From the NCBI GenBank assembly GCA_047967505.1, contig CM106539.1: a stretch of 64,000 nt of DNA. One strand, given 5' to 3'. This DNA is from Dipteris shenzhenensis (taxonomy: Eukaryota; Polypodiophyta; Polypodiopsida; Gleicheniales). Shown here piece by piece: positions 43,893-55,205 of this stretch (the stretch's first letter is position 1; every line of letters begins with the position of its first letter). The notes under the pieces are model-generated. The model did no database searches and had not been told where the DNA came from. It saw nothing but the letters and a program-made list of their open reading frames with translations. Made by a program: the position numbers and the translations under genes.

Positions 43893-46451
43893 CTAGAGCT
43901 CAGGGAAGGTTAAGAGGGTGGTAGCAGCAAGGGTAAGTGAGGTTATGAGGTTGGCATAGAGAGTGGCTAGATATGGGAAGTTGGATGTGAGATAGGCCCT
44001 GTCATCCTCTGACACTTCTTTTTGTTGGTGCGATGGGATCATCAGCTGCAAGGGTGGGATGTCGGTTATGACATGCTTTGTAAATAATAGTGATGGCCTT
44101 TGTAGCAATGGCAACAAACCAGCAATAACCTTGAGGGGAGGTGATGGCCTTTGTAGCAATGGCAACAAACCAACAATAACCTTGAGGGGAGGACTACCAA
44201 TGAGGCATACATATGCAATGAAAGCATCCGTCCTAAGTGCTATAAACTTGGCATATGTAGATAGGCAGAAGATATTTTTCTCATCTTCGGACAAGTCTTG
44301 GCAAATTATGCGCAGAGTTTTTGTCCCTATGGAACATTCCCATTTGATTGTTGGATGAGTGGATATGATCTTGATTTGGATTTGCTTCGATTAGATAAGC
44401 ACTCGTGCTTTAAGGTGATCTTCCGCTTGTAGAGCAGCCACAAGCTCTTGGTATACCACCATTGTGCATTATAGTGGGACTTCATTGGTGTTGTCTTCCA
44501 TTGCCTCATTATTGTGCACTAGCAATTGGAGTTGAAGCTTGGAGATGACTATGTTTTGGGATTGCATCTCATCCATTTTTTCTTTATATATTTGGTATAT
44601 AAATGTATATGCCCCCTTAAGATTTTTCATTTGCAAGGTGACATGTGCTTGTTGAGGAATGACTTCAGTGGTATTGGACCATTGGTCCAAGACTTGTGCT
44701 TGAGAAGTGCTGGCCTCTTTAGTAGTAGCAACTTGGTCCTTTAAGATTCGACAATCCCTTGTAAGCTCTTCAATGTTGAATGTGCATATTGCCAAAGACT
44801 GTTGCATGTCTTCAAGCTTTTCTTGGCAATCTTGGAGCTCTTCTTCTTTGTGGATTAGAGTGAGTCGAGCTTGTGCCAGTTCCTCTATCTACTGAGCATG
44901 TGTGGAGGTCAAGTAGTCATAGGAGGTCTGTAGGATTGCCGTAGCTTGTAGTGGTGGTTGGAGGTGGAGGTTGGAGGTCACATCCCTCACTGCCTTCTCT
45001 TGAGCTTGGAGAGCTTAGTTCATGCACACGTCAACCTCTTTCTCATCTATTTGCACCCGAAGTGCCGTGACCTCTATGGTGATTCAATGGCATTGGTCTT
45101 CGATTGCTGCTGCTGCAATCTGCTATCTTTCCAATTCTCGTGCATGTTGCTCCTTGGCCAAGCTAGTGAATAGTTCAGATATTTGGAGCATTTGGGTGAG
45201 AATGACAGATTCTATAGTACTTGTTGGGGGTTGGTCCAATGGTAAGTCAGTCACTTGGGTATAGTAATCATATTGTTGATATGGCACTAGCTCCCCTTGT
45301 GGCTCATGGACTGACATGGCATTGATGGGCGGTGCTAGTGTCAATTAGCCTCAGGCTCTGGATGCTGCTTTTGTTGGAGATATATTGGTTGCAGTTGTGC
45401 ACGGAGCAATAGCATCTCGTGGGACAATTCCTCAATTCCAACCTCTAAAATAGGCATTTCTTCTAAGGTATCCGCATTTGCCAATGTGATAGTAGGAGAA
45501 GTTAGTGACAGCTCCCATGCTGGTGAGAAGGGAATGTCCAAGTCTTCAATAGGTTTTGGTGACTGGGGCATAGTCATTTCTTGTTCTTGTAGCTCTTTAT
45601 TGATAATTATAGCTGTGAAGAAGATGACTAAGTGCTGGATCCAGCTTCCTACTCAGTAAAACAAATGTGTGGAGTGGAAGGGATCGATTCTTGCTACATT
45701 TAACCCCCAGGATTGTGGACAGGAATTGTGCTGCTTCCTTGAGGCGAGGGTTAATGATGGCACGAAGTAATATCCCATCCCTATGGAACTTTGTGCCCTT
45801 GGTGAGAAGAGGTTCTATTTCGAGAAATTTAGCATCGGCAAGCCTTGTAGGGTATTTTGCACCCTGAGTTGGGAGTGAGAAGGCCCTTTGAATTACTATA
45901 TTGTCGAGGATAATATTGAGTGGGCTTTGGTGTACAGTGATATTGCCAAGGATATATTGAGTGGGCTTTGGTGTACAGTGATATTCCGTACTTGCCAACC
46001 GGTGCATCGCTAGAGTGGTAAGAATGGAGAAAGTCCCTGATGTATCTGGTCATTGTAGGACTATCCTCCAAGGATTTTAGGCTCTCATACAAAGTGCCTA
46101 GACCCCTTTGCTCTAAGAAAGATGTTCTTGTGTTGGAAAGAGCATAAGTTGATGTAGGTGGCCACATAAGTTCCAATGGCTAGGCCTCATCAATGGTTGT
46201 GTAGGCCGGTGGTGATGACTGGGGTGGCATTTGTTATTCTTGGGTTTCCATGTCATACACAAAATCCTCCTCAGATCGATTGCTTTGAACCACAAATGCA
46301 TGTGGTCGCCGTGGTTGACAAGAGGTAGATGGCTGTGAACTCGAGGGGGTCTCGTGGTGGCTAAGGTGGTGGGCTCTTTCTTTGCATCCTCTTTAGTGGC
46401 GGCATTGTTTCTGAACTTGCATCCATGTTCATATGGTGTACCATTGATCAT
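43893..46451 (-). pseudogene. Extra ORF downstream of integrase, coiled-coil and Gln-rich, broken
   Basis: A long minus-strand coding trace, mostly in one frame (46007-45597, then about 45344-43893), interrupted by stops and at least one frameshift near 45344. One part reads TQGAKYPTRLADAKFLEIEP and LLRAIINPRLKEAAQFLSTI. The later part is heptad-like and rich in Gln, Glu and Leu (EELTRDCRILKDQVATTKEA). A 17-residue block containing SPPLKVIAGLLPLLQRP is tandemly duplicated (about 44190-44090). Total length would be near 850 residues. Athila-type gypsy elements carry an additional ORF after integrase, and Gag-like transposon proteins also have such coiled coils. I cannot decide between an extra ORF and the gag of a second nested element. 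Confidence 0.5.
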
Positions 46452-46851
46452 TAGATTAGTTGGTATGCAAGCGTGACATTTGTGTGTGTTTTGTGAGAGA
46501 TCTTATTTTTACACATGCTTTGAGAGTGTGGAATGAAAGTGTGTGGCACAATTATTCATGCAATTGACTATGTGTCTAAGTAAAAGCGTGTGAGTGCACG
46601 TGACCTAGTAACTAGGTAGGGACTAACTATATGATTTTTTTGTTGTTGCTAGGATTTCATAGGGCAGCTAGGACTCAAGCATCACTTTTGAGCCCTAGGT
46701 TAAAATCGGTTGATGCTACCTATAAGTGCGAAGACGTACATATCAAGTGAGTGCTCGTGATACAATCTAATACTAACTAAGGAGGACTTGGGTTTCCCAA
46801 ATCTTCACTTTTTTCGGGGATGGCTTGCGTGTTGAAGTAGTAGCACGTCAG
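46452..46851. other. Non-coding spacer between integrase and the extra ORF
   Basis: No protein-like frame. T- and TG-rich with no similarity by eye to the 41-kb or 55-kb repeats, so it does not look like the element's LTR. Confidence 0.4.
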
Positions 46852-47853
46852 TCAGCTTTTGTTTATGGTTGTGTTGAATTGGACTCCATCCAATGTTTCT
46901 AGCAGCACAACTATGATTGGAGTCATTTTTCTTACTCTATAGGGTCCTTGACCTAGATACTTGAGTTTTCCCTTATGTACTTTGGCATTGTGTAATAAGA
47001 CCAAGTCACCTTCCTTGATGTCTTTGGCTTTAAGATTTCTGTCAAACCATGCCTTTCTTCTACATTTTTCTATTGTCATGGCATGGTAGATGACAAATCT
47101 GGTGTATGCTTCTCCAATTGATAGATTCTTTCTATCAGGGATACATGATCTCCCATGTGTTCCTGTATTGCTATGCGAAGGCTTGGTATTATAAATTCTA
47201 GTGGGATCATAGCTTAAAGGCCGTACACCAATTGAAAAGGTGTATTCCCTGTACTGACCTTGAGTGTGGTTTGGTATGCCCATAAGGCTACATTTAGTTT
47301 CTCTGCTCTATCAGAACGTTGTGGTTCTACTACCTTGGTGAGGATAATGCATAATATTTTGTTGGTGGATTTGGCCTGTCCATTCCCTTGGGGAGAGTAG
47401 GGTGTGCTTGTTCTATGGATTACCACAATTTCAATGGGGCATCCAAATCGAGTGTATCACATTCTCATATAAGAATCTTTATGTGTTTTTGGCATCTACC
47501 TTTCTGACTTCTTTAGCTTCAGCCCATTTGGTAAAGTAATCAGTGGCCACAATGATGTAGCGTGCCTGTGTCCCCTTTGCTGCTGGATGGATGGGACCCA
47601 CATAGTCAATCCCCCATTTTTCAAATGGTTTTTGTGCAACAACTCTTGTTAGGGGATTGAAGTCCTTGTGTTGTGGTTTAGTAGTCCATTGGCATACATC
47701 ACAGCCTTTGTTAAATTCATAGGCATCTGCCCAAAGTGTTGGCCAACAGTAGCCTATGAGTAGGAGTTTTCTTGCTGTGGCTTCCCCTTGGAAGTGTCCT
47801 CTTGCAATGCCTTCATGGACTTCACTTAGGATTGGCATGATCTCATGAGGCAT
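46852..47853 (-). pseudogene. Gypsy integrase, catalytically broken
   Basis: The N-terminal zinc-binding part reads EVHEGIARGHF...GCDVCQ (H..H..C..C). The core has KPFEKWGIDYVGPIHPAAKG and YIIVATDYFTKWAEAKEV, with the first catalytic Asp in GIDYVGP. Then about 25 residues that should hold the second Asp are missing: FGCPIEIV runs directly into VIHRTSTPYSPQGNGQAKST. The conserved Glu of GQAEST is Lys (AAA). The C-terminal region (AWFDRNLKAKDIKEGDLVLL then KYLGQGPYRV) is in another frame. It would have joined the element's DNA to the host genome; it cannot now. Confidence 0.88.
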
Positions 47854-48055
47854 TACACATTTTTTTTAAAACTTGGTCCTTGCCCATCTTGTATAGTTGT
47901 TCGGTAATGAGTTGATAGGATGCAGTTTTTTGGCATCCACTGCTTTCATTTCAAGGGGTGGTCTTCTTGCCATTAAGTACCCAATGATATCTGCACATCA
48001 ATCTGGAACATCATCTATATGAAATAGTGTGGCGTTTGGCAAGTCATCTTCTACT

Positions 48056-48616
48056 CTAGTGGCTTCTTCTCCCGACTTGACACGAGACGTGATCGATAAT
48101 GCAGTGTTGGGAACTTTTGTGGACCACTATTTTGAAGTTGAATTCTTGAAGCAAGAGGAGACATCTGGTTATTCTTCCAGTTGTACATGGGCAATTCACA
48201 AGATAAAGCAATGCTTGATGGTCGGCGTAGTAGACAAAATCATTTGCCAATAGATAATGCCAAAATTTCTTAACACTATACACCATTGCTAGGGCTTCTC
48301 TTTCTGTGGTGGTATAGTTGATCTCCGCATCATTGAGTTGTTGATTGGCAAAGTAGAATGGGTAGTCTTTCTTATGTTCACCAGGTTGACAAAGCACACT
48401 CTCAATTGCATACTTGGATCCATCAATATGAACATGAAAATCAATATCCCAATTGGGAGATATAAGGATGGGTGTTGTGATTAGGCGCCACTTTAAAAGC
48501 TCAAAGGCTTGGTTGTACTCTTCTATCCATAATAATTCCACTAATAATTTGTAAAGTGGTCTAGCTATCATGGCATATCGCAAGATAAATCTTCTATAAT
48601 AGTCGGCATGTCCCAT
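48056..48616 (-). pseudogene. Gypsy RNase H domain
   Basis: Starts GHADYYRRFI (end of RT connection) and contains DGSKYAIESVLCQPGEHKKD, INYTTTEREALAMVYSVKKF and YYADHQALLYLV, the D-E-D pattern of retrotransposon RNase H. It degrades the RNA strand during reverse transcription. Contiguous in frame with the RT segment, separated only by a TAG. Confidence 0.88.
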
Positions 48617-48622
48617 AAAGAG

Positions 48623-49381
48623 CTATACACCTTTGGAATTTGTAGGAGGAGGCAATTCCATGATGATTTTGATTTTGTCCATGTCAGTTGCACTCCCATG
48701 TTCAAAAACAATGTGTCCCAAAACAACTCCGTGGCATTTTGTTGGATTTAGGAAGATGCCATACTCCCTACATTTGATTAGTACTTCTTCAAGACATTTT
48801 AAGTGGTCTTTTCTATGTGAGTGGATGCACAAATCATCCAAGAACACCTATAGAAACTTATTTAGAAAGGACTTGAAAGTTGTGAACATGACTCGCTGGA
48901 ATGTGGCCGGGGAATTACAAAGGCCGAATTGCATGACTCTATAGGCAAATATACCCCATTCTGTAGCAAATGCTATTTTTGATTGGTCAGTAGCAGGAGC
49001 AATTTGTACTTGGTTATAGCCACTGAAGCCATCCAAGAAGCTATATATCTCAGATCCTGCCACCTTATCCAACACTGTTTCTGTTAAGGGTAGGGGATAG
49101 TGATCTCTGATTGTGGTGGCATTCACATTCTTTAAGTTAACACATATTCTTAGCTTCTTGTTGCGTTTAGGCACGATGACGATGGGTGAAATGCAATCAG
49201 TGTGCTCAATCTCATAGATGAATCCAGCATCTAAGAGTTTTTCCAGTTCGTCATAAACCATGGTGCCATATTTTGGACTTGTTCGATAAGGTCCACATAC
49301 CTTAGGGTGGGCACCTTCCCTTATAGGTATCGTGTGTACTGCCACTTCTGTGAAATTCCTTTCATTTCCTTGTATGACCAT
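48623..49381 (-). pseudogene. Gypsy reverse transcriptase, two in-frame stops
   Basis: Contains KLRICVNLKNVNATTIRDHY, YSFLDGFSGYNQVQIA (motif A Asp), FAYRVMQFGLCNSPATFQRV and the active-site VFLDDLCIHS (Y/F-x-D-D). A TAG at 48850-48848 falls just before VFLDD, and another TAG follows NSKGV, before the RNase H part. Both sit in the same frame as the flanking protein. The length from PKVCGPYR-like start to GHIVFEHG is normal. Confidence 0.9.
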
Positions 49382-49900
49382 GCTAGGGAGTCTCGATATT
49401 CCATTAGGAGTGCTTTGAGCTTGGTTTCATCTTCCTATGTAAGCTATTTCCCAATGAAAACCAACTTTTCTTCCTCCCCTTCAAGGGTGAGGTTTATTGT
49501 TTGAGTTTTTGCCGGTCCCTCATAGATTGGAGTCTCTCCAATGCTATCGGTTTCTTGAACTTTAGATAGCCTCTCATGGTGTTGAACTAGCCTGACATGT
49601 GCTATGTCAGGCTAGTTCAACACCATCAGATAGCCTCTGATGGTGTTGAACTAGCCTGACATGTGCTATGTCATGCTTTCATTTCCTTGTATGACCATGC
49701 TAGGGAGTCTCGATATTCCATTAGGAGTGCTTTGAGCTTGGTTTCATCTTCCTATGTAAGCTATTTCCCAATGAAAACCAACTTTTCTTCCTCCCCTTCA
49801 AGGGTGAGGTTTATTGTTTGAGTTTTTGCCGGTCCCTCATAGATTGGAGTCTCTCCAATGCTATCGATTTCTTGAACTTCAGATAGCCTCTAATGGTGTT
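49363..49900. repeat. ~220-bp direct duplication separated by a perfect 23-bp inverted repeat
   Basis: The block TTCATTTCCTTGTATGACCA through TTCTTGAACTT.AGATAGCCTC is present at about 49363-49575 and again at about 49677-49888. Between them lies a perfect hairpin: ATGGTGTTGAACTAGCCTGA... (49576-49598), loop GTGCT, and its reverse complement (49604-49626), followed by another direct copy of the arm. Confidence 0.93.
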
Positions 49901-50790
49901 GAACTAGCCTGACATGTGCTATCGGTATTGGGTGGCATAGTATGATTAACGAATTTTTGAGGCACTTGGGGACTTTCTTTTTCTGTAGTCTTTTGATCGA
50001 GCTTCATCCGCACATGTGGCTTATACTTTTGAAACTTCTTATGTTGGGAAATGTGGGGTAACATTTCCACTGGCAAAGTATTCCCATGTAAGGGTTCATT
50101 TGCTGTGCATACTCCTTTAAGTCCATCAGGGGACCATTCAAGAGGAGGTGGCTTAGATTTTGAGGAAGCTAGCTTGGCAAGACACAATTCGACGATCCTA
50201 GTTTGGACTTGTTCGAATTCATTGAAGTGTTCCGCCTTGGCTTTGCGGCGTCATCCTCCTTCAGCTTTCTTGTGGGATCTTCTGCTGTTATTCAACTTTG
50301 GAGTTTTAACTTTGGGAAGCTCAAGCACCATTAGGGCATGCATAATGGTTAAGTCATTGTCAAAGACTTGATTTTCAAATTGAGCATTCTCAGCCTCAGT
50401 TTCAAGGTCCCAAGGAAAATTCGAGTCCTTATTGGTATGGGTACCTTATTCAAGTTCATTATTCCACTCAAGGTCAACCATAAAAAATGGCACCTCTAGA
50501 TCGAGATTGGTCTTCATGTGTGAGTGGAGGGTACCTACATGACCTTAGCATCAATCTGCGAGAAGATAGGGTCTAGTGAATGGCAGTTGTCAATGGTTGC
50601 CAATGCTTGTGTCCAATTATTGACATTGCCTTATGTATCGCCCGCTCTGGCATGCTATTGCAGGGGACTTGATTTGCTTGAGATTGTCATTGAAGAGGTT
50701 TCATCCAACGCTCTAGGCATAATTGGATTTATTGCTCTTGTCCCCACATTGACACTAACTGCGGTGTCGCGATTTTGGATTGTCAGTCTA
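49882..50790 (-). pseudogene. Gypsy polyprotein linker between protease and RT
   Basis: Minus-strand frame at 50187-49879 (charged, KKFQKYKPHVRMKLDQKTTE) and fragments above it. No known domain; it lies where plant gypsy polyproteins have a variable protease-RT spacer. Confidence 0.4.
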
Positions 50791-50798
50791 TGAGTTCC

Positions 50799-51137
50799 TC
50801 AATCATGGAGGACTGATGCTTCACGCAACCAAGGATGCCCCAGCAAGATTTGATAGGATTTCTTGGGGAGATCCAAGATTGTGAATTGAAGGGAAAAGCA
50901 GACTTCTGCAACTTTTGTTAACATTCCATTCACTATTCCCAAGGGCTTTGCCCATGAATCATCGGCAAGGCGTATGTTGAAATTAGCCTTTTGCATTGCT
51001 GGGTGACCCCATTCATTGTAGAGTTCCTTGGATAGGACATTTACACCTGCTCCACCATCCACTATGGCTTGGACTTCATCGTATGCCTTGTGGATCAAAG
51101 GCACAATGATGTTGTGTATGTCATCTCTCTCACCCAT
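50799..51137 (-). pseudogene. Gypsy aspartic protease domain
   Basis: Reads VQAIVDGGAGVNVLSKELYN, with the D-G-G-A-G active-site turn in place of D-S/T-G, then FTILDLPKKSYQILLGHPWL, the ILLG..W flap-end motif of retropepsins in non-chromovirus gypsy elements. It would cut Gag-Pol into mature proteins. The 113-codon frame is intact, but the polyprotein around it is broken. Confidence 0.85.
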
Positions 51138-51149
51138 TCGTACAGGGAT

Positions 51150-53702
51150 ATCCTCTATGTCTTCGATAGGTGGAGGGGGATTTGTGAGTTCAATCCAATC
51201 TTTGTAACTCTCCTAGAGATTGGGACAATTTCGTAATAGGATTCCAATGGGAATTGACATAGGGCAACTTAGAATGCTAGAGAGTGCGGCTTCTTCAAGT
51301 TGGCGTGGTGGTACATTATGTTGCAAGTTCTATTGCTGGAATAGAGGCTTGAGTGCAGTACCAATACTTGGTGAGGCCAAGTCAGAGATTGGATCTTGTG
51401 CTTACTTCTTAGCCTCAAATTGAGCTTGTTCCTTTTGTACCCATTGTTGAAGGGTCTGAAATCGAGCCTTCGCATTCGGGTATGGAGCTTCTTTTATTTG
51501 AGGCTCGGGAGCTGATGTGGATGAGCTTGGCTGCTCATTGCTTGGCGGAGGTAGAGGCACTTGTGCTTTCTTTTGAAGAAGTCGTCTTGATGGAATTGGA
51601 ATATTAGGGTCCTTGGTGGCCTCTTTTTGCTAGTGTGTAATTACATTCACAGGTTGTGATATTACGCTTATCGGCCCTAGATTTTGATGGTTCACCCCAA
51701 TAATGCTAATTGGGATGTCACGCTTAGCCTCAGTTTGTTGTGGGACCTGATTTTTCATGGGATAATCCTTATAGGCATGGTCTATGCCACAATCTCTATA
51801 GAGTGGTTGGAAAGTAGTGGGGCTACCACGATGAGGGCACTCTACGATCCGATGATTCTCTCCACAACTGTAGCACCCGCTTGATATGTGTTGGGTCGAA
51901 CTTGATTCGCATAGACTGGTATTAAACCTTCTGCACCTTCCATAGAGTACACTGGGTACTCAGCTTCATACTCAAATGGTGAATCCACTTCCTCAGCTTG
52001 AAGTTGTATTGGAACTGCCAGAGGAGCTGGATTTGGTGCTCTGAGATATGGTCGTGCATTTGGATTCTTGAGTAATTGCGGGACTTGTGTCCGGACGGGA
52101 ACATGATTTAGCCTTGGAGCCAAGGGTGCTTGTGCAAGTGTGGGTTGCCTGCACACTAGTATGGGTGCCAGTTGGTATTGTTGAGGTCGAGGCGGGTTGT
52201 TGCGCATGTTGAAGATGCAACTATTTTCATCATGGCCACCGACTACGCAGATATGGCACTACAACCCTGGCGGTGGATTTGCTTGTGCAGTGATCTTGGC
52301 TCTTAGGACCGGGCATTCATTTGCTGTATGATTGGCCATGCAGTGTGGGCACCATACATTTTCTCGCCGTGGATAAGTCTGAGGTGTGGCTGAGACATGT
52401 GAAGCTTTTGTTCCATGGCCTACATCATTTCTTCTTTTAGCTTCATGATCATGGCCTCTAGGCGATCTTCATTAGACATTTCGGCAGTGGACTTGGATTT
52501 TTCCTTCTTAGACTTATCTCGTGCACTGGCTCTTCCCTTATCATTGTTGGTATTAGAGTCGGTCATGCCATCCTCGATGTCAATGGCTACTGCATGAGCA
52601 GCATTGAATGTTTCATAACTGCTAATCTTTTTCATGTCTTTGCAGATTTTCTTCCTTAGGCCTGCAATGAAGTGTGGGCACCATACATTTTCTCGCCGTG
52701 GATAAGTCTGAGGTGTGGCTGAGACATGTGAAGCTTTTGTTCCATGGCCTACATCATTTCTTCTTTTAGCTTCATGATCATGGCCTCTAGGCGATCTTCA
52801 TTAGACATTTCGGCAGTGGACTTGGATTTTTCCTTCTTAGACTTATCTCGTGCACTGGCTCTTCCCTTATCATTGTTGGTATTAGAGTCGGTCATGCCAT
52901 CCTCGATGTCAATGGCTACTGCATGAGCAGCATTGAATGTTTCATAACTGCTAATCTTTTTCATGTCTTTGCAGATTTTCTTCCTTAGGCCTGCAATGAA
53001 GCAGGCCGTTAGGTACTTAGCATCAAGGCGTGGGTCACATTTGGCAATCAAACATTTCATTTTGCCCAGGTATGTGCGTGCATCTTCTCGTGCGGCAGAG
53101 AGACTACAAGATGTTTGAGCTTGCTTACTTGAAGAGTGGGATCATCTTGTAGTCTCTCTGTTTGAAAGTGCCTCTTGAATTCAATTTGCAGCAGGTCCCA
53201 TATGGCTCTTTCTTCCACTAGGAGGTCTAGGTACCATTTTGAGGCTTCATTGCAATTAAGGCCATGGGGAACCAGGTGACCTTGGTTTCATTGGATTGAT
53301 CTCCACCCTCTCGGCATGCGGCATCAAAGTGCTGGAGGAATCAGGCTAGATCGCCCCTACCATTGTATTTTGTGAAGTTTGAGTTTGCCCAGGGGGCGCT
53401 TGCCTTGATTGTTATTATTGTTGCCAAAATTGTTGCAAGGGTTAAAGAAATTGTTTCCCTCTGCTTTGAGTTCAAGATCCCCATCATCGCGACGGCGCCC
53501 AGCCATGTCGTGTTGTGGAGGAGTCAAAGGGATTTCTTGAATTTCAGGGGGGAAAATCGAGGCAAAGGGTTGTCGGAGGCATTGGCCAGAGCTTCGTTGC
53601 ATGCAAATTTGGCGAGCATAGTTGTCGAAGGCGTTGGCTGGAGTGTAGTTGCATGCAGATTTGGTGAGAGGTGGAATGGGTGTCTCTACCTGCGCAAGTG
53701 TG
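51150..53702 (-). pseudogene. Gypsy Gag with several CCHC-type zinc knuckles, broken
   Basis: N-terminal part is Asn-rich (NPCNNFGNNNNNQGK near 53440) then a retrotransposon gag-type fold region (LIAKCDPRLDAKYLTACFIA and GLRKKICKDMKK near 53060-52970). A Lys/Glu-rich helix follows and is duplicated. Zinc knuckles: CPHCMANHTANEC (about 52345), CHICVVGGHDENSC (about 52260, a complete CX2CX4HX4C), and CYSCGENHRIVEC (about 51870). Frame changes separate the knuckles, and a TAG stands directly before CHIC. Confidence 0.82.
52343..53000. repeat. 329-bp tandem duplication in gag
   Basis: The segment starting GTGTGGGCACCATACATTTT occurs at about 52343 and 52674. The encoded 60-residue frames on either strand are identical between copies, so the duplication is recent. 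It repeats the Lys/Glu-rich part of Gag upstream of the zinc knuckles. Confidence 0.95.
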
Positions 53703-54470
53703 GGTGTTGATGTAGTTGTGTTAGGGGAGTTAGAGATGTGTTAGTGTTGTAGGGACCGTCATGTTAATCATGTGCTTAGGATTGTCCCACGTGTGTGGGG
53801 AAATGTGCTAGTGTAAACAGATTGTCAATCGGAGGTCATGGTGCAAATGTATGAGTGAATTAGTGCAAAAAGGGACCCACATGAGGGCGCAAATTAATCA
53901 GTGCTAGGGATGCCAAAATGGTGTGCAATGCACTAAAAAAATGCCCCATAGCGTGGTGTTTTTGTGTGTGGAATTGTGTTTCAAACGCGATCTATTTTGG
54001 TCGTCAAATGGATGAGTTATGATATGGTAAAGTATGGGGAAAATGTTGCCTTTTTGTGTGTGTTGGGGGGTTTGCCTTGGTCAAAGATGTGGTGTGAATG
54101 GCCCTAGGATTTGAATGGAACTAGACTGGCATTGGTTAGTCTAACTAGTCAGTTATCCTAACTATCCATTTACTCTAACTGTTGGTGGAGTAACTAGGTC
54201 AGTTTAATTCAGTCAATTGAGGTAGCCTAACTAGACAGTTAGTTTGACTGACAATTAGTGTACTAACCTAACTAACTGTGATTAACACTAAGTAAGGTTA
54301 ATACTAACTGAAGTGTCTTTATCTTAGCTTAACCTAGCTTGTTAGTCTAACCTTACCAAATCTAACCTAACCTTGGTTAACACTAACCTAACTAACCTAA
54401 CCTATATACCTAACTTAACCAAGGTTAGTGTTATGGTTATTTTTTTTGAAATAATTAAAACAAAAGGGGG
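53703..54470. other. Non-coding leader region of the gypsy element
   Basis: No frame. 54120-54420 is rich in TAACCTAACT/GGTTAG(T)-type words (CTAACTAACCTAACC), a short-period low-complexity sequence distinct from the telomere repeat. Confidence 0.5.
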
Positions 54471-55205
54471 GGGGGCATCGAGCAGGGCTATCAGGAGGGG
54501 AGGCGAGGGTGGAGGGGGTGGAGGGGAGTGGAGGAGATGGAGGGGAGGGAGGAGATGGAGGTGGAGGTGGTGAGGAGGATGAGGTAGAGGGGAGGGAGGA
54601 GATGGAGGCGGAGGCCCGAAGGTGGAGAGTGTAGATGGAGGCCGGGGCGGAGGAAGAGCGTTGCCGCAAGCGAGGCGAGGCGAGCGTTGTGCATGTGGCG
54701 GGCATCATCGCCTTTTTGGGGCAATTCTACCTTGGGCGGGCCATTGGAGGTGCATCGTCGGTTGGCGGGCGATCAATCGGGCGACTTTGTATCGACATCG
54801 CCACGTCGAGCCGGTGGCCTTGTAAGGCCTTGGCCCAAGGGGCCTTAGGTCCTTAGGAGGGAGTTAGGGAGGGGGGGATTAGGGGCGGGGTGGAGGGGGG
54901 GGGCGAGGGGAAGAAGGGGGGAGGGGGGAAGGGGCTGGGAGAGAGGGGGGATGGAGGGTGCAGTGTGGGGGGATGGAGGGGTGGGGTTGGTGGAGGGGGG
55001 GGTGGGGAAAATGGAGGGTGGGGGAGGGGTGTGGGTGGGGATGGAGGGTGGGGGTGGGAGTGGGAGTGGGGGGGAGTGGAGGGGGGCGGGGTGAGGTGGA
55101 GAGGGGGGGGTGGAGATGGAGAGGGGGGTGGTAGTGGATAGGGAGGGGAGGGGTGGTGGTGGAGAGGGAGGGTGGGTGGTGGTGGATAGGGAGGGGAGGG
55201 GGGGT
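54470..55205. repeat. G-rich low-complexity tract
   Basis: Long runs of G separated by A, T or GA (GGGGGGGGGCGAGGGGAAGA and similar), heaviest at 54855-55205. Minus-strand frames across it encode Pro-rich repeats only. Lies in what would be the leader of the gypsy element. A moderately GC-rich sub-block (54600-54850) separates two G-rich parts. Confidence 0.9.

Larger units (their letters stand above)
46852..53702 (-). mobile_element. Large decayed Ty3/gypsy retrotransposon, gag-pro-RT-RH-INT
   Basis: Read on the minus strand, the domains come in the order gag (53702-51150), protease (51137-50799), reverse transcriptase (49381-48623), RNase H (48616-48056) and integrase (47853-46852). RNase H before integrase is the Ty3/gypsy order. 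Wording of the RT and integrase fits non-chromovirus lineages (Tat/Athila side); no chromodomain is seen. Internal tandem duplications are present at 52343-53000 and 49363-49900. Every ORF has lesions, so it is not autonomous. Confidence 0.88.

Noticed and set aside
46452-46851. Spacer after integrase as the 3' LTR of the gypsy element
   Set aside because: No matching sequence upstream of gag, no TG...CA borders with a polypurine tract.
54120-54420. CTAACCTAACC-type words as a second telomere-like array
   Set aside because: The period and sequence (TAACCTAACT, GTTAGTC) do not match CCCTAAA, and the words are irregular.
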